A DNA stretch of 64,000 bases. Source: Pedobacter chitinilyticus (GTDB taxonomy: Bacteria > Bacteroidota > Bacteroidia > Sphingobacteriales > Sphingobacteriaceae). How positions within the stretch are numbered: the first letter of the stretch is position 1; every line of letters begins with the position of its first letter. The stretch is from the NCBI RefSeq assembly GCF_003313385.1, contig NZ_QMHN01000003.1, positions 411,086 through 475,085 on the forward strand. Direction: 5' to 3'. Below, piece by piece: positions 25,384 through 36,000 of this stretch. Under the pieces are notes generated by a model. The model saw only the letters and a program-made list of their open reading frames with translations. It ran no database searches and was not told the DNA's origin. The translations under genes and the position numbers were made by a program.

Positions 25384-25422
25384 AAGAAGCGGTCTAGTTG
25401 CAAAACTAGGCCTCTTTTTTTA
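25384..25422 (+). terminator. probable terminator after the M49-like gene
   Basis: An imperfect stem (AGAAGCGGTCTAGTT against AACTAGGCCTCTTT) with loop GCAA is followed by seven T residues, 12 bases after the stop. Confidence 0.75.
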
Positions 25423-25624
25423 TGCCTTTTGGTGTGGTTGCTTAAAAAAATGAAAATTTCTTGTAACCTTTTGCAAAACTCTATCGTCTACATGCTACAA
25501 ACTATTTAATAAGGGATTTCCCTTTTTGAAAAACTAAGCGAAAAACTTATAAAAGGTAAAAAAATGCGCTAAATGCGTACAGGAATTTTTTTGCCCAAAA
25601 TTTTGAAGATAAAACAACACACAA

Positions 25625-28066
25625 ATGAAAGCTATATACCTCTTAATCCTCACTTTATTTGCTTCTACGGCACTTTATGCCTCGCCTAATAGGGCTAAAC
25701 AAGTAGATGTTAACGGCTTGGTTTTAGACGAGCAGCGCAAACCCATTGATTATGCCACGGTAGGTTTGTTTAAATCCTCAGACTCATCTTTGGTGAAAAC
25801 AGCCATGACCACTCCAGAGGGAAAATTTAGCTTTCCAAGCATCGCCTCTGGCAGTTATTACATCAAAATTAACATGATGGGCTACCAAATTCATAAAGGC
25901 AAAGCTTTTACGGTAGCAGAACAAGCGCTCAACTTACCTGAAATTATTTTAGTAGCCACCAGTAAAACCTTAAATGCAGTAAGCATTACTGCTGTAAAAC
26001 CTCTTTTGGAGCGTAAGGCCGATAAATTGGTGATGAACGTTGAAGCCAGCTCCGCTGCAGCAGGTTCGTCGGCATTAGAGGTGCTACAAAGAGCGCCAGG
26101 GGTTACGGTCGATCAGAATGACAGAATTTCAATGCAAGGTAAACAAGGTGTTTTGATCATGCTAGATGGCAAACAGACGTACATGAGCCAAGCAGATGTA
26201 GCCAACTTGTTGAGAAACATGCAAAGCTCCGAAATAGAAACCATCGAACTGATTACCAATCCATCTTCAAAATATGATGCATCTGGAAATTCAGGAATCA
26301 TCAATATCAAAACCAAAAAAGCTAGAAGTGGTGGCGCCAACGGCAGTTTTAATGCAGGGATGGCTTACGGTAAAAATCTTCGGGGAAACACAGGTCTAAA
26401 TCTAAACTATAGGAACAAAGGCGTGAACGTTTTTGGTAGCTATAACTTTAATAAGGGCGCTAGGGACAATACAATTAATATCGACCGTGTTTCTAAAGGT
26501 TCTGGCGCTAATGCCGATACTTATTTTTCTCAAAAGGGTGACGATACCCGTGATTATGAAAACAATAACTTTAAAGTAGGTGCCGATTTCTTTCTTAATA
26601 AAAACAATACCATTGGTGTTTTGGTAAATGGCTACTTGAATAGCGCTGAAGATATATCGACCAACCGTACATTGATTGGAAAGTCGTTTACACAAATTGA
26701 TTCCACCTTGGCGGCCAATAACACGCAAATATCAAGCTATCGTAACTTCTCTTATAACCTGAATTATAAATCAGTTTTAGACACTACTGGCCAAGAGCTT
26801 ACTGCTGATGCGGATTATTCTAGGTACCATGGAAAAGACAATGCCGAGCTGGTAAATGACTATCGTTTTCCAGATGGATCTTTGGTGAAGCCAATTGGTC
26901 GTTTAAGAAACAATAGCCCAAGTATCATCGATATTAAAGCGGTTAAGGTAGATTATGTTTTGCCCATCAGTAAAACCATGAAATTTGAAGCTGGCGCTAA
27001 AAGCAGTTGGGTAGAAACCGACAACGATTTACGTGCAGAGGAGTGGATTGGCAATACTTGGCAAAATGATGTGCGCCGTAGCAATAGGTTTGTGTACGAT
27101 GAAAATGTAAATGCGGTATACACTAACTTGAATAAGCAGTTTAAAAATACCAGCGTTCAGTTAGGTTTACGTATGGAGCAAACCAACTCGAAAGGTAATT
27201 TGCTAACGACCAACGAAGTTGTAAAACGTAGCTATTGGGATTTCTTTCCAACCATTTACATTCAACAAACTTTGTCTAAAAACCACCAAGTGGGCATTTC
27301 TTATGGACGCAGGATTGATCGGCCGAGTTACGACGCCTTAAATCCATTTATGTACTATTTGGATCAATATACCTACAACAAGGGTAATCCTTTCTTAAAT
27401 CCACAGTATACTAACAATTACGAGGTAAATTATACCTTCATGCAAAAGTATTTCTTGAACTTTGGCTACAGCGTGGTAAACGATGCGATTACAGAAGTGA
27501 TTTTGCCAGATGAAAAACAAAAGGCGTTATATCAAACCAATGCAAATATTGCCAAAAACACCACGATTTCTGGAAATCTTTCTATTCCCATAAAAGTAAG
27601 CAAGTGGTGGACGATGAATAACAATCTGAATGTTTTCCATTTGGCCTTTGAAACGCCCAACTTAGAAGGGCAAGCCTTAAAAACGGGTCAAACTTCTTAT
27701 CAGGTGCGTATGCAGAACAACTTCATCATTATGGATGGGTTAACGGCTGAAATCAATGCCAATTACGAATCACCGTTAACTTACGGTACGCTTGCCATAG
27801 AGCAAAAAGCATTTGTAGATATAGGCATTAGCAAAGCCATCCTTAACAAAAAAGGAAGTATCAGGTTTGCCGTTTCAGACGTTTTTGATACCAACAGAAC
27901 CAGATTGAGCAGTGCCTATCCTGGGTTGAGCTATAACCTTTACCAAAAGAACGAAACGCAATTGTTTAGGCTTAACTTTAGCTATAGATTCGGAAAGAAT
28001 GAGATTAAACCTGCCCGCAGAAGATCTACAGGAACAGAGTCGGAGCAAGGTAGGATGAAGAACTAG
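25625..28066 (+). CDS. TonB-dependent-receptor-like outer-membrane beta-barrel protein
   Basis: The 813-residue exported protein (signal MKAIYLLILTLFASTALYAS) has a carboxypeptidase-regulatory-like domain at residues 27-110 (VNGLVLDEQRKPIDYATV, then YIKINMMGYQ). A TonB plug follows at about 120-235, with LMLDGK-like VLIMLDGKQTYMS and YDASGNSGIINIKTKK. The rest is a barrel of the OMP_b-brl_3 type, ending in the strand FRLNFSYRFGKNE. Such proteins transport or bind unknown ligands. No SusD-like partner is adjacent, so it is not a standard SusCD pair. The 250-base upstream region is AT-rich and contains no promoter match I could confirm. A terminator follows. Confidence 0.9.
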   Translation: MKAIYLLILTLFASTALYASPNRAKQVDVNGLVLDEQRKPIDYATVGLFKSSDSSLVKTAMTTPEGKFSFPSIASGSYYIKINMMGYQIHKGKAFTVAEQALNLPEIILVATSKTLNAVSITAVKPLLERKADKLVMNVEASSAAAGSSALEVLQRAPGVTVDQNDRISMQGKQGVLIMLDGKQTYMSQADVANLLRNMQSSEIETIELITNPSSKYDASGNSGIINIKTKKARSGGANGSFNAGMAYGKNLRGNTGLNLNYRNKGVNVFGSYNFNKGARDNTINIDRVSKGSGANADTYFSQKGDDTRDYENNNFKVGADFFLNKNNTIGVLVNGYLNSAEDISTNRTLIGKSFTQIDSTLAANNTQISSYRNFSYNLNYKSVLDTTGQELTADADYSRYHGKDNAELVNDYRFPDGSLVKPIGRLRNNSPSIIDIKAVKVDYVLPISKTMKFEAGAKSSWVETDNDLRAEEWIGNTWQNDVRRSNRFVYDENVNAVYTNLNKQFKNTSVQLGLRMEQTNSKGNLLTTNEVVKRSYWDFFPTIYIQQTLSKNHQVGISYGRRIDRPSYDALNPFMYYLDQYTYNKGNPFLNPQYTNNYEVNYTFMQKYFLNFGYSVVNDAITEVILPDEKQKALYQTNANIAKNTTISGNLSIPIKVSKWWTMNNNLNVFHLAFETPNLEGQALKTGQTSYQVRMQNNFIIMDGLTAEINANYESPLTYGTLAIEQKAFVDIGISKAILNKKGSIRFAVSDVFDTNRTRLSSAYPGLSYNLYQKNETQLFRLNFSYRFGKNEIKPARRRSTGTESEQGRMKN

Positions 28067-28085
28067 TGCTTTACTAGATTCTTGG

Positions 28086-28124
28086 AAGACTTACGAAGGT
28101 TCAAGACTTCGTAAGTCTTTTTAT
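28086..28124 (+). terminator. terminator, CTTACGAAG hairpin family
   Basis: AAGACTTACGAAG and CTTCGTAAGTCTT form a perfect 13-bp stem with an 8-base loop and a T-rich tail. The core CTTACGAAG/CTTCGTAAG also builds the terminator at 46928. It separates two convergent genes. Confidence 0.88.
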
Positions 28125-28151
28125 TTTTTAGCAGTATAAGATTAAGGGATG

Positions 28152-30830
28152 CTATTGCTTAACAATTTTTTTTGTTTCCGTAACGCCATTCCCGCTTAAG
28201 CTTATGAAATAGATGCCTTTTGAATAAGTGGAAAAATCTACGGTGATGCTGGAGGCATTTGGACCAATTTGTCTTTGCTCTGTTTTTCTTCCTGTTTGTT
28301 CAAATATGTTAAGTGAGCTGTATCTATTTGGAGTAAACGAAACGGTTACATTCTGTAGCGTTGGGTTAGGAAACGCAGAGATATTATCGCTGTCAAAACC
28401 AAAAGCTAAATGCGCTGTCCCCAAAACTGTAGTTGTTCCATCTTGGTTCACCAACATCAATTGATAATAATTGTTGCCGTTTAATGGTGCTTTATCATAG
28501 AAAGCATAGCTATTGTTGACAGACTGCGTATTTGCGGCTACTGTTCCTATTTTGATAAAGATTGTTTCGTCTGTACGGCGATAAATATCAAAATTTTTCA
28601 CATCCTGTTCTGATCCCGTTTGCCATTGTAATAAGGCCGATTGCCCCGAAGCTTTATTCGCTTTAAATGAAATAAGGTTGAGCGGAAGTGTGCTTGGTGG
28701 TAATGCAATTTTTTTAGCAAAAACTCCTTTGGATAAGTAGGTGATAATTAGTTCTGTGTTGGTAGTCGTAATGCTGCTGTAACTGGCAATGGCTGCAGAA
28801 GCTGGACCCGATCCTATCATTTCCCAGTTATTGTTATCGAATTTTTGCACTACTGCTCTGCTGCCATAACCAGCATCGATATAAGTCACATATGGTTTGC
28901 CATCGTAAAATGTCATCTTGATATAATTGGCCACTCCTAAAGAAAACCCTGCAGGGCCTACATTTTCCCAATTAGTGCCGTTAAATTTCTGTACAGTAAT
29001 TTTATTGCCAGCAGCTACGTCTTGATAAGCAGCATATGGAGTACCATTGTAAATCGCGATATCGATATAAATAGCTGTTCCTGATGAAAATTGCGATGGA
29101 CCTACGATCTCCCAGTTTGTGCCGTTAAATTTTTGAACAGTAATCTTTAAATTATTGGCAAAATCTGTATAAGCTACATAGGGGGTTCCATTGTAAACAG
29201 CAATTGATGTAAAAGCTACGGCATCTGCAGAAAAACCTGGCGTACCAATAACTTCCCACGATGTTCCGTTGAATTTTTTAACGGTTATTTTGTTGGAGCT
29301 ATTTGCGTCTCTGTAGGTTACATAAGTAATCCCATTGTAAATTGCCATATCACTAAATTGGGCCGAACTTTCAGAGAATGGCGCATTACCTATCGTTTCC
29401 CAAGATGTTCCATTGAATTTTTGGACGAAGCCTTTGTAATTATCATTTGCATTGCAATATGCTACTTGGGGTAGATTTCCATCAAAACCAATACTATTAT
29501 AGAACACAGGCCCTAAAGAGAACCCTGCAGGGCCTACATTTTCCCAATTAGTGCCATTATACTTTTGTACCGTTGCCTTTCCACTGTTTACAATATCTTG
29601 GTAAAATACATAAGGAAGGCCAGCACTGTTACTTTCGATAACGACATGGTCTGCTATACCCTCTGAAAGACCACTTAAGCCAAGTTTTTCCCAATTAGTG
29701 CCATTAAACCTTTTAACATAAGCCTTATTGTTATCTCCATTATCATCATAAGCAGCATATGGCGTACCATTGTTTAGGATAAAAGATAGAAAGTTAACGG
29801 AGCCAATTGAAAAGCCACTCTGTCCTAAAACTTGCCACGTAGTCCCATTAAATTTTTGTATTGTGGGTTTGTTACTATTGCTACCATCTCTATAAGCAAT
29901 ATATGGAATACCAGTTGGATCTACAGCGATCGATATTTGTATAACATTTGCTCCAGAAAATCCAGGGTTACCAATTGGCTCCCAGTTGGCGCCGTTAAAT
30001 TTTTGCGCTGTCAATCGGTTTCCGTTAGCCAGATCTTGATAAGCTACATAAGGAATATCTTGATGAATGGCGATGTCTAAATAATTTGTTTCGCCCGCAG
30101 AAAACCCTAAGTTGCCAACAATTTCCCATGTAGTATTGTTGAATTTTTGTACCGTAGCGCTATTGTTGTTTGCACCATCTTGGTAAATAATATAGGGTAC
30201 CCCATTACTGTTTACCGCTATAGAGGTGAAATAGGCCGTTCCCGTAGAAAAGCCAACTAGGCCTACGGTTTCCCATGATGTTCCAGTAAACTTTTTTACG
30301 GTGGCCTTACTACCGTTGTAAATGTCGCAATATGCAACATAGGGGGTGCTTCCATGCACATAAATGGATATATAAGAGGCAACTCCATCTGAAAATCCCG
30401 CATTGCCTATATTTTCCCAATTTGTGCCATTATACTTTTGTACCGTTATTTTGTTGTTATTAGCGGCATCTTGGTAAGCTACGTACATCACTCCTAAATT
30501 GTCGGTGGCACTAACAATCTGATTAGCTTCTCCCGCACTAAAACCTACATTTCCTACATTTTCCCATTCAGTGCCGTTAAATTTTCTTGCCGTCACCTTA
30601 TTGTTTTGATTTCTGTCTTGGAAAATAATGTGAGGTATTCCATTGGAAATTACAATATTCGTATTAGCGGCTTCTCCATAACTTGCTTGAACAAAATCAT
30701 TGGGTCCTAGTGGCTGCCAATTTTGTGCATAAGAGGTATATGAGATGAATGTATAGGAAACAAAAAGAGAAATTGAAGAAAAAATAAGCAGTCTTTTTGA
30801 GAGTGCTTTTTTGAGGCGAAATTTTGGCAT
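28152..30830 (-). CDS. large type IX secretion cargo with 14 blade-like repeats
   Basis: The 892-residue secreted protein has a long signal region (about residues 1-36, ending SYAQ). Residues about 44-715 consist of 14 repeats of 47-49 residues, each starting with a GFSxG-like turn and containing (P)YVAYxD, a K(A/I)TVQKFNGT segment and a W-E-x-(V/I)G end. Seven blades would close a propeller, so two seven-bladed propellers are likely. A linker (LPLNLISFKANK) and a C-terminal type A sorting domain (SAFPNPTLQNVTVS, then GIYFISLSGNGVTETKKIVKQ) follow. The sorting region resembles that of the protein at 16810. Ligand and function are unknown. Confidence 0.85.
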   Translation of the reverse strand: MPKFRLKKALSKRLLIFSSISLFVSYTFISYTSYAQNWQPLGPNDFVQASYGEAANTNIVISNGIPHIIFQDRNQNNKVTARKFNGTEWENVGNVGFSAGEANQIVSATDNLGVMYVAYQDAANNNKITVQKYNGTNWENIGNAGFSDGVASYISIYVHGSTPYVAYCDIYNGSKATVKKFTGTSWETVGLVGFSTGTAYFTSIAVNSNGVPYIIYQDGANNNSATVQKFNNTTWEIVGNLGFSAGETNYLDIAIHQDIPYVAYQDLANGNRLTAQKFNGANWEPIGNPGFSGANVIQISIAVDPTGIPYIAYRDGSNSNKPTIQKFNGTTWQVLGQSGFSIGSVNFLSFILNNGTPYAAYDDNGDNNKAYVKRFNGTNWEKLGLSGLSEGIADHVVIESNSAGLPYVFYQDIVNSGKATVQKYNGTNWENVGPAGFSLGPVFYNSIGFDGNLPQVAYCNANDNYKGFVQKFNGTSWETIGNAPFSESSAQFSDMAIYNGITYVTYRDANSSNKITVKKFNGTSWEVIGTPGFSADAVAFTSIAVYNGTPYVAYTDFANNLKITVQKFNGTNWEIVGPSQFSSGTAIYIDIAIYNGTPYAAYQDVAAGNKITVQKFNGTNWENVGPAGFSLGVANYIKMTFYDGKPYVTYIDAGYGSRAVVQKFDNNNWEMIGSGPASAAIASYSSITTTNTELIITYLSKGVFAKKIALPPSTLPLNLISFKANKASGQSALLQWQTGSEQDVKNFDIYRRTDETIFIKIGTVAANTQSVNNSYAFYDKAPLNGNNYYQLMLVNQDGTTTVLGTAHLAFGFDSDNISAFPNPTLQNVTVSFTPNRYSSLNIFEQTGRKTEQRQIGPNASSITVDFSTYSKGIYFISLSGNGVTETKKIVKQ

Positions 30831-30846
30831 GATATTTTTTTGAACG

Positions 30847-30877
30847 CAAAAGTAGTAAATACAATAAATCTGGCCAA
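30847..30877 (-). promoter_or_regulatory. Bacteroidetes-type promoter of the 14-repeat protein
   Basis: On the minus strand TTG (30877-30875) and TACTTTTG (30854-30847) are separated by 20 bases, the standard Bacteroidetes spacing. The ATG lies 16 bases downstream of the -7 element. Confidence 0.7.
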
Positions 30878-30942
30878 TAGCGGTATGGCGGGTATTCGTT
30901 AAATTTTAAATTAATTGAATAACAACACCTTTTACTGCTTTA

Positions 30943-31305
30943 TTATTTTCCAATCATTGCAACCACTATTTGTTCCAACTGGTCAATGTCAAAAGGTTTG
31001 GCCAAATAACTTTCGGCACCAGCCGTTTCGGCCAAGGCTTTAATGTCGTTATTGGCCGAAAAATAAATCACAGGGATGCCTTTGTACATAGGATGTCTTT
31101 TAAGTTCCTGTGTGGCTTCTATACCGCCTACATCTGGCAACCAGTTATCCATTAAAATCACGTCGGGTTGGTAGCCCGCCACTTGTTCAATGATGTGGTT
31201 AGAGGTAGATGAGGTTTTGGTTTCGTATCCTGCTCCTTCTAGGATAAGAGTGCAGAGTTCCAAAATATCTTTGTTGTCATCAAAAATGAAAACCTTTTTG
31301 CTCAT
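30943..31305 (-). CDS. single-domain response regulator
   Basis: The 120-residue protein is a bare receiver domain. The acidic pocket is IFDDN, the phosphoryl-acceptor Asp is in LMDNWLPDVGG near residue 52, and the switch residues Ser (YFSANND) and Lys (LAKPFDIDQL) are present. It has no output domain, so it acts as a phosphate shuttle or by protein contact. It is the last gene of the kinase/CheR/CheB run, 5 bases after the CheB stop. Confidence 0.9.
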   Translation of the reverse strand: MSKKVFIFDDNKDILELCTLILEGAGYETKTSSTSNHIIEQVAGYQPDVILMDNWLPDVGGIEATQELKRHPMYKGIPVIYFSANNDIKALAETAGAESYLAKPFDIDQLEQIVVAMIGK

Positions 31306-31310
31306 CTTTT

Positions 31311-31883
31311 TTATGGGTTTAAAGATAAAGAATTGATATAATTAGCCATTTCTTCAATTTTTAGCACCGCAGAAACGTTGGCTCTTAAAATTGCTTGTTC
31401 GGGCATATACTTAACTTGTGCCGATTCGGGATCTTGCGCAAGGGTAATACCTCCATTTTTCTTTGCAGATATCAGCCCATTTACCCCATCGGCATTAGAG
31501 CCCGAAAGTAATAAACAAGCCAATTGATCCCCGTAGGCATCCGCTGCAGTCTGAAAAGTAACATCAATGGATGGGCGGGAATAGTTGATTTTTTCCGAAT
31601 AGTCTAATGAGAAAGTAAAGTCTTTTTCAATAAGCAGGTGGTAATCTGACGGGGCGATGTAAATATAGCCCTTGTTGATTTTCTCCTTTTCATCAGCTTC
31701 TTTTACTTTTAGTGCTGTACGGTGGGATAGCAGGTCGCTCAACAAAGAATCTGTGCCTTGCTTGCGATGAACTACAATAATGATAGAAAAGCCGATATTG
31801 GGACTTATTTGGGGTAATATTTTTAACAGGACATCTAAGCTGCCTGCCGAACCGCCAATTACCAATGCTGCTGTTTTTCTCAT
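31311..31883 (-). CDS. cheB: CheB-type protein-glutamate methylesterase (catalytic domain only)
   Basis: About 190 residues forming the CheB methylesterase domain without a receiver. The catalytic triad positions are visible: Ser in VIGGSAGS, His in VVHRKQG and Asp in LSGSNADGV. It would remove methyl groups from receptor glutamates or act on another methylated target. I chose ATG 31881-31883 because it overlaps the CheR stop as ATGA. Its product lies beside CheR and two receivers, but no chemoreceptor, CheA or CheW gene is nearby. Confidence 0.9.
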   Translation of the reverse strand: MRKTAALVIGGSAGSLDVLLKILPQISPNIGFSIIIVVHRKQGTDSLLSDLLSHRTALKVKEADEKEKINKGYIYIAPSDYHLLIEKDFTFSLDYSEKINYSRPSIDVTFQTAADAYGDQLACLLLSGSNADGVNGLISAKKNGGITLAQDPESAQVKYMPEQAILRANVSAVLKIEEMANYINSLSLNP

Positions 31884-32707
31884 GCGCCAACCTTCCTCCA
31901 AACTTTTTCCGTTCCTACTTTTTTATAAGTAGCTGATATGGGTGAGAAATCAATGGTTTCTTTGGTACCTAAAGCCAAATAGCCTAAATTTTCCAAGCTT
32001 TGATCAAATAGCTGTAACACACGGAACTGTAAAGGTCTGTCGAAATAAATGAGCACGTTTCGGCATAAAATCAGCTGAAACTCATTAAAGGATCTATCGG
32101 AAACCAAGTTATGTGTCGAAAAAATCATTTTTCGTTTAAGCTCTTCATCAAATTTTGCCAAGTTATAGTTGGCAGAATAGTAAGAGGAGAAATCTTTGAT
32201 TCCGCCAGCAGCGATATAGTTTTCAGAGTAGCTTTTCATTTGGCTAAGCGGAAACATGCCGTTCGAAGCTTTTTCTAGTACCGTTGGGTTAATATCGGTT
32301 GCGTAAATCAACGATTTTTGCAATAGATTAAGCTCTTTCAGTAAAATGGCAATGGAATAAGCCTCTTCACCTGTAGAACAACCTGCCAACCAAATTCTGA
32401 TAAAAGGGTAGGTGTTTAAGTTGGGTAATATTTGTTTTCTTAGCAATCGATAAAATGAAGGGTCGCGGAACATTTCTGTAACGTTTACCGTCACCCCCTC
32501 TACAAAATGCTTGAAATATACATCATCGTTCAAAGTTTTATACCTGAACTCGGCAAAGCTTAAATGTTTGTCTAAACTGTATAATCTGGATAAACGTCTT
32601 TTGAGGGATGCCCTAGAATAACCCGTAAAATCATAACCATGATGCTCTAGCACATCATTGATGAGGATTTCTACTTGTTCGTCCGATATAACCCCTGCTT
32701 GAGACAC
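31880..32707 (-). CDS. cheR: CheR-type protein-glutamate methyltransferase
   Basis: The 275-residue SAM-dependent methyltransferase has the all-alpha N-domain (FTGYSRASLKRRLSRLYSL) and the catalytic domain with TVNVTEMFRDPSFY and the SAM motif IWLAGCSTGEEAYSIA; LCRNVLIYFD is also typical. It starts with GTG at 32707, within TAGTG shared with the preceding receiver's stop, and ends in ATGA overlapping cheB, so all three are translationally coupled. Its substrate is unclear since no receptor is encoded in the window. Confidence 0.93.
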   Translation of the reverse strand: MSQAGVISDEQVEILINDVLEHHGYDFTGYSRASLKRRLSRLYSLDKHLSFAEFRYKTLNDDVYFKHFVEGVTVNVTEMFRDPSFYRLLRKQILPNLNTYPFIRIWLAGCSTGEEAYSIAILLKELNLLQKSLIYATDINPTVLEKASNGMFPLSQMKSYSENYIAAGGIKDFSSYYSANYNLAKFDEELKRKMIFSTHNLVSDRSFNEFQLILCRNVLIYFDRPLQFRVLQLFDQSLENLGYLALGTKETIDFSPISATYKKVGTEKVWRKVGA

Positions 32708-33081
32708 TATAGGTATTTGTTTATGAGTTTAATTAATTCTTCAACGTTAACAGGTTTTGAGATATAGCCTACCGCCCCCGCTTCCAGGCATCTCTCTTTA
32801 TCGCCCAACATGGCTTGTGCCGTAACCGCAATGGCTGGTACATCCTTTAGTTGTTGATCTTCCCGCATTTTTGCAAGCGCCTGGTATCCGTCCATGTCTG
32901 GCATCATCATATCCAAAAGAACTACACCAACATCTCCCTCTTTTTTGATGAGGTCCAAGCCTTCTTTAGCGTTGTTTGCCGCTATACAAGCATACTTTTT
33001 AGCAGTTAAAACAGCTTTTAAAGCAAAAATGTTTCTGCTATCATCATCAATAATTAAAATTTTCTTTTCTGTGCTTTGCAT
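32707..33081 (-). CDS. single-domain response regulator
   Basis: The 124-residue receiver domain (ILIIDDDSRNIFALKAVL) has its acceptor Asp in LLDMMMPDMDGY and switch Lys in ISKPVNVEEL. The DDDSRNIFAL signature is the same as that of the third receiver in the neighbouring hybrid kinase, so it is probably fed by the same phosphorelay. It starts 9 bases after the hybrid kinase stop and its TAG overlaps the GTG of cheR. Confidence 0.93.
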   Translation of the reverse strand: MQSTEKKILIIDDDSRNIFALKAVLTAKKYACIAANNAKEGLDLIKKEGDVGVVLLDMMMPDMDGYQALAKMREDQQLKDVPAIAVTAQAMLGDKERCLEAGAVGYISKPVNVEELIKLINKYL

Positions 33082-33090
33082 ATTTAGAGC

Positions 33091-36000
33091 TTAATTAGAT
33101 TTGTCGTAAAGCCAAACTCTCAATAATGAAATTAATTGATCTATATCCACAGGTTTTGAGATGTAATCCGAAGCGCCAGCGGCAATACATTTTTCTCTAT
33201 CGCCCATCATCGCTTTTGCCGTTACCGCTAAAATAGGTAGGTTTTTATAAGCAGGCATAGCCCTAATTTGTTTAGTGGTTTCATAGCCGTCCAATTCTGG
33301 CATCATCATATCCATTAACACCACATCAATTTTGGGGTTGGCCTTAATGGCGGCCAAAGCCTCCTTGCCATCAATGGCAGGCAATACCTTCATTTTATGT
33401 GGCTCCAAGGCTTTTGTTAAAGAGAAAATGTTCCTCACATCATCATCGGCAATAAGCACCACTTTGTCTTTAAGGACATCGGTTACATTTTGCAGCGTTT
33501 CTCCTTTTATTTCTTTGCTTTTATTGCCTTTTTCTTCTACCAAGTGTAAAAACAGCGCGGCTTCATCTAAAATTCGTTGGTAAGAATGGGCGGTTTTTAC
33601 CACAATGGAATCTGCATATTGCTTAATGCGGGTTTCTTCTCCTTTAGAAAGATTTTTTCCAGTAAAAATGATAATCGGCAAGTTCTCCAGACCGTTACTT
33701 TTCTTAATAGTTTCCAGGGTCTCGTATGCATTCTTATCTGGGATGCCCATATCCAAAATCACGCAATCAACCTCTTTTTGGTGTAGCGCCTCAATGCTGT
33801 CGCTGATGTTTGAGGCCACAATGGTTTGCAGGCTGGCCGAGCTTAGGAAATGACTTAATGCTTGGGCATGCTGTTGATTTTCTTCGACAATGAGCACCTT
33901 TTTAGGGTTTTTGCTCAGTGCATGTTCCAGTTTCTCGAAAATCTGTTTCATGTGCTCCAGCGCAAAAGGTTTGTTGATGAAATCTACGGCACCTTTTTGT
34001 AAACTTTGCCTTTTTGCAGAAAGCGAAGACATGATGTGTACTGGAATAGGTTTAGTTGTTGGATTTGCCTTTAACTCATCCATCACTTGCCAGCCATCTT
34101 TAATAGGAAGCTGAATATCCAGTAAAATGGCCAATGGCTTATACTTCTGCGCCATTTCTATACCCACATCGCCACGTACTGCTACTAAGCCTTTATAGTT
34201 GCGTTTTCTGGTGAAATCCAACAACGTTTTGGCAAAATAAGTATCATCTTCAATAATCAGGATTACTTTATCATCGGGCTGTAAGCTGTTCCTGTCGTCC
34301 TCTACGTCCTCTGGTATTTTCGAAACCACAAAACGTTCTTCTTCGCGTTGTTGTTCTACTTTTTCTTCAGCTGCTTTTTCTTCTTCTTGCAAGTCGGTAA
34401 ATAACGCACCAGTTCTTTCGTTAAAATTAGCTGGAATAATCAGCGTAAAAGTACTCCCTTCATTTTCTTTGCTTTCCAATTTAATGGTGCCGCCTAATAG
34501 CTTGGCCAGTTGCTTGCTGATGGATAGGCCCAAACCAGTACCGCCAAATTTGCGGCGGGTAGAACCGTCTGCCTGCTGGAAAGCTTCAAAAACAAGCCCT
34601 TGTTTATTTTGAGGAATGCCAATTCCAGTGTCGCTAACCGCAAAAGTAAGGACCTGTTCTTTGGCATGATAGCCGATAGATAAGCTAACCTTACCTTTTG
34701 AAGTAAATTTGAAGGCGTTAGATAACAGGTTTTTCAAGATTTGCGATAAACGCATGCGGTCTGTAGTGAATGAATTAGGTGCATCGCCAGAAACGCCAAT
34801 CACTAGGTCAAGATGTTTATCTTTTGCTATCGGCATAAATAACGACCTAATATCTGTTGTAATTTCATCTGTTCTTACCTCGCTAATTTCCAGTTCCATC
34901 TTGCCCGCCTCAATCTTCGACAGGTCTAAAATCTCATCAATTAAGCTTAACAAGCCATGGCCAGAACTTTGGATTACTGAGGCATATTCGGTGTATTCTT
35001 TTTCTAGTTGTTCGCTTTCGGCCATTAGCTTAGATAGCAACAAAATAGAATTTAAAGGGGTACGAAGCTCATGCGACATATTGGCCAAAAACTCGGATTT
35101 GTAGCGGGTACTTTGTTCTAGTTGCTCTGCTTTCTGTTTGATTTCCAGATTTCTTTCTAAAATCAATTGATTGCGTTCTTCCAATAGGCTGCTTCTTTCT
35201 TCCAGCTCTTGGTTGCTTTGAAGCAATTCTTCTTGTTGTACCCTTAGTTCTTCTTCCGAAGCTTGTATTTTTTGGGTTTGCGCCTCCAGCTCGGAGTTTA
35301 GCGCTTCCAATTCTCCGTGTTGTGCTTGTAATTCTTCTGCCTGCGATTGGGTTTCTTCTAAGAAATCCTGTAGTTTCTTCCTGTTTTGCGCTGCATTAAT
35401 GGCCACACCAATATTTGAAGAAACATTCTGCATAAAATCCAACTTGCGCTGCGGATAGGTATTGATGGTTGCCAGTTCAATTACGCCCATCGCCAAACCA
35501 TTTCTGATGATTGGGAATGCCACCACGGTAGTTGGCTTTGTTTCGCCAGTAGCATAGGTAATGGTTGCTTCTTTATCAGGGATTTTTTCTAGAAGGATGA
35601 GTTTTTCAGATTGGAACGCCTGTCCAACCAAGCCTTCGCCAATGGCTATTTTTTTTCGTTGCAGTTTGGTATTTAAAGCAAAGCCATTAACCAAGTGTAG
35701 TTCTTGATCTTCTTCTAGGATGTAAAATGCGCCCACAAAGCTCTTGGTATGTTCTACTAAAGCCTCTAAAATATCTTTAGAGAGTAAATGCACCTCTTTA
35801 TCACCCACCATTTTATCGTTTAGGATGGCAACACCAGTCTGCATCCAATCTTTATCTTCTAACAAAGCAAAAGAGGTTTGCAGGGCTTCGGCCATGCTAT
35901 TTAAAGAACCAGACAAACTGCCTAAACCATCTTTTGAGGTTTCGTGAAGTCTTACTTTATAATTCCCAGTAGAAATTTGATGGGCAATGCTCTTGATGGT

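Noticed and set aside
25372..25624. tRNA or small RNA gene in the 250-base gap before the outer-membrane receptor
   Set aside because: No cloverleaf or conserved tRNA arm sequence; only a terminator and AT-rich sequence are visible.
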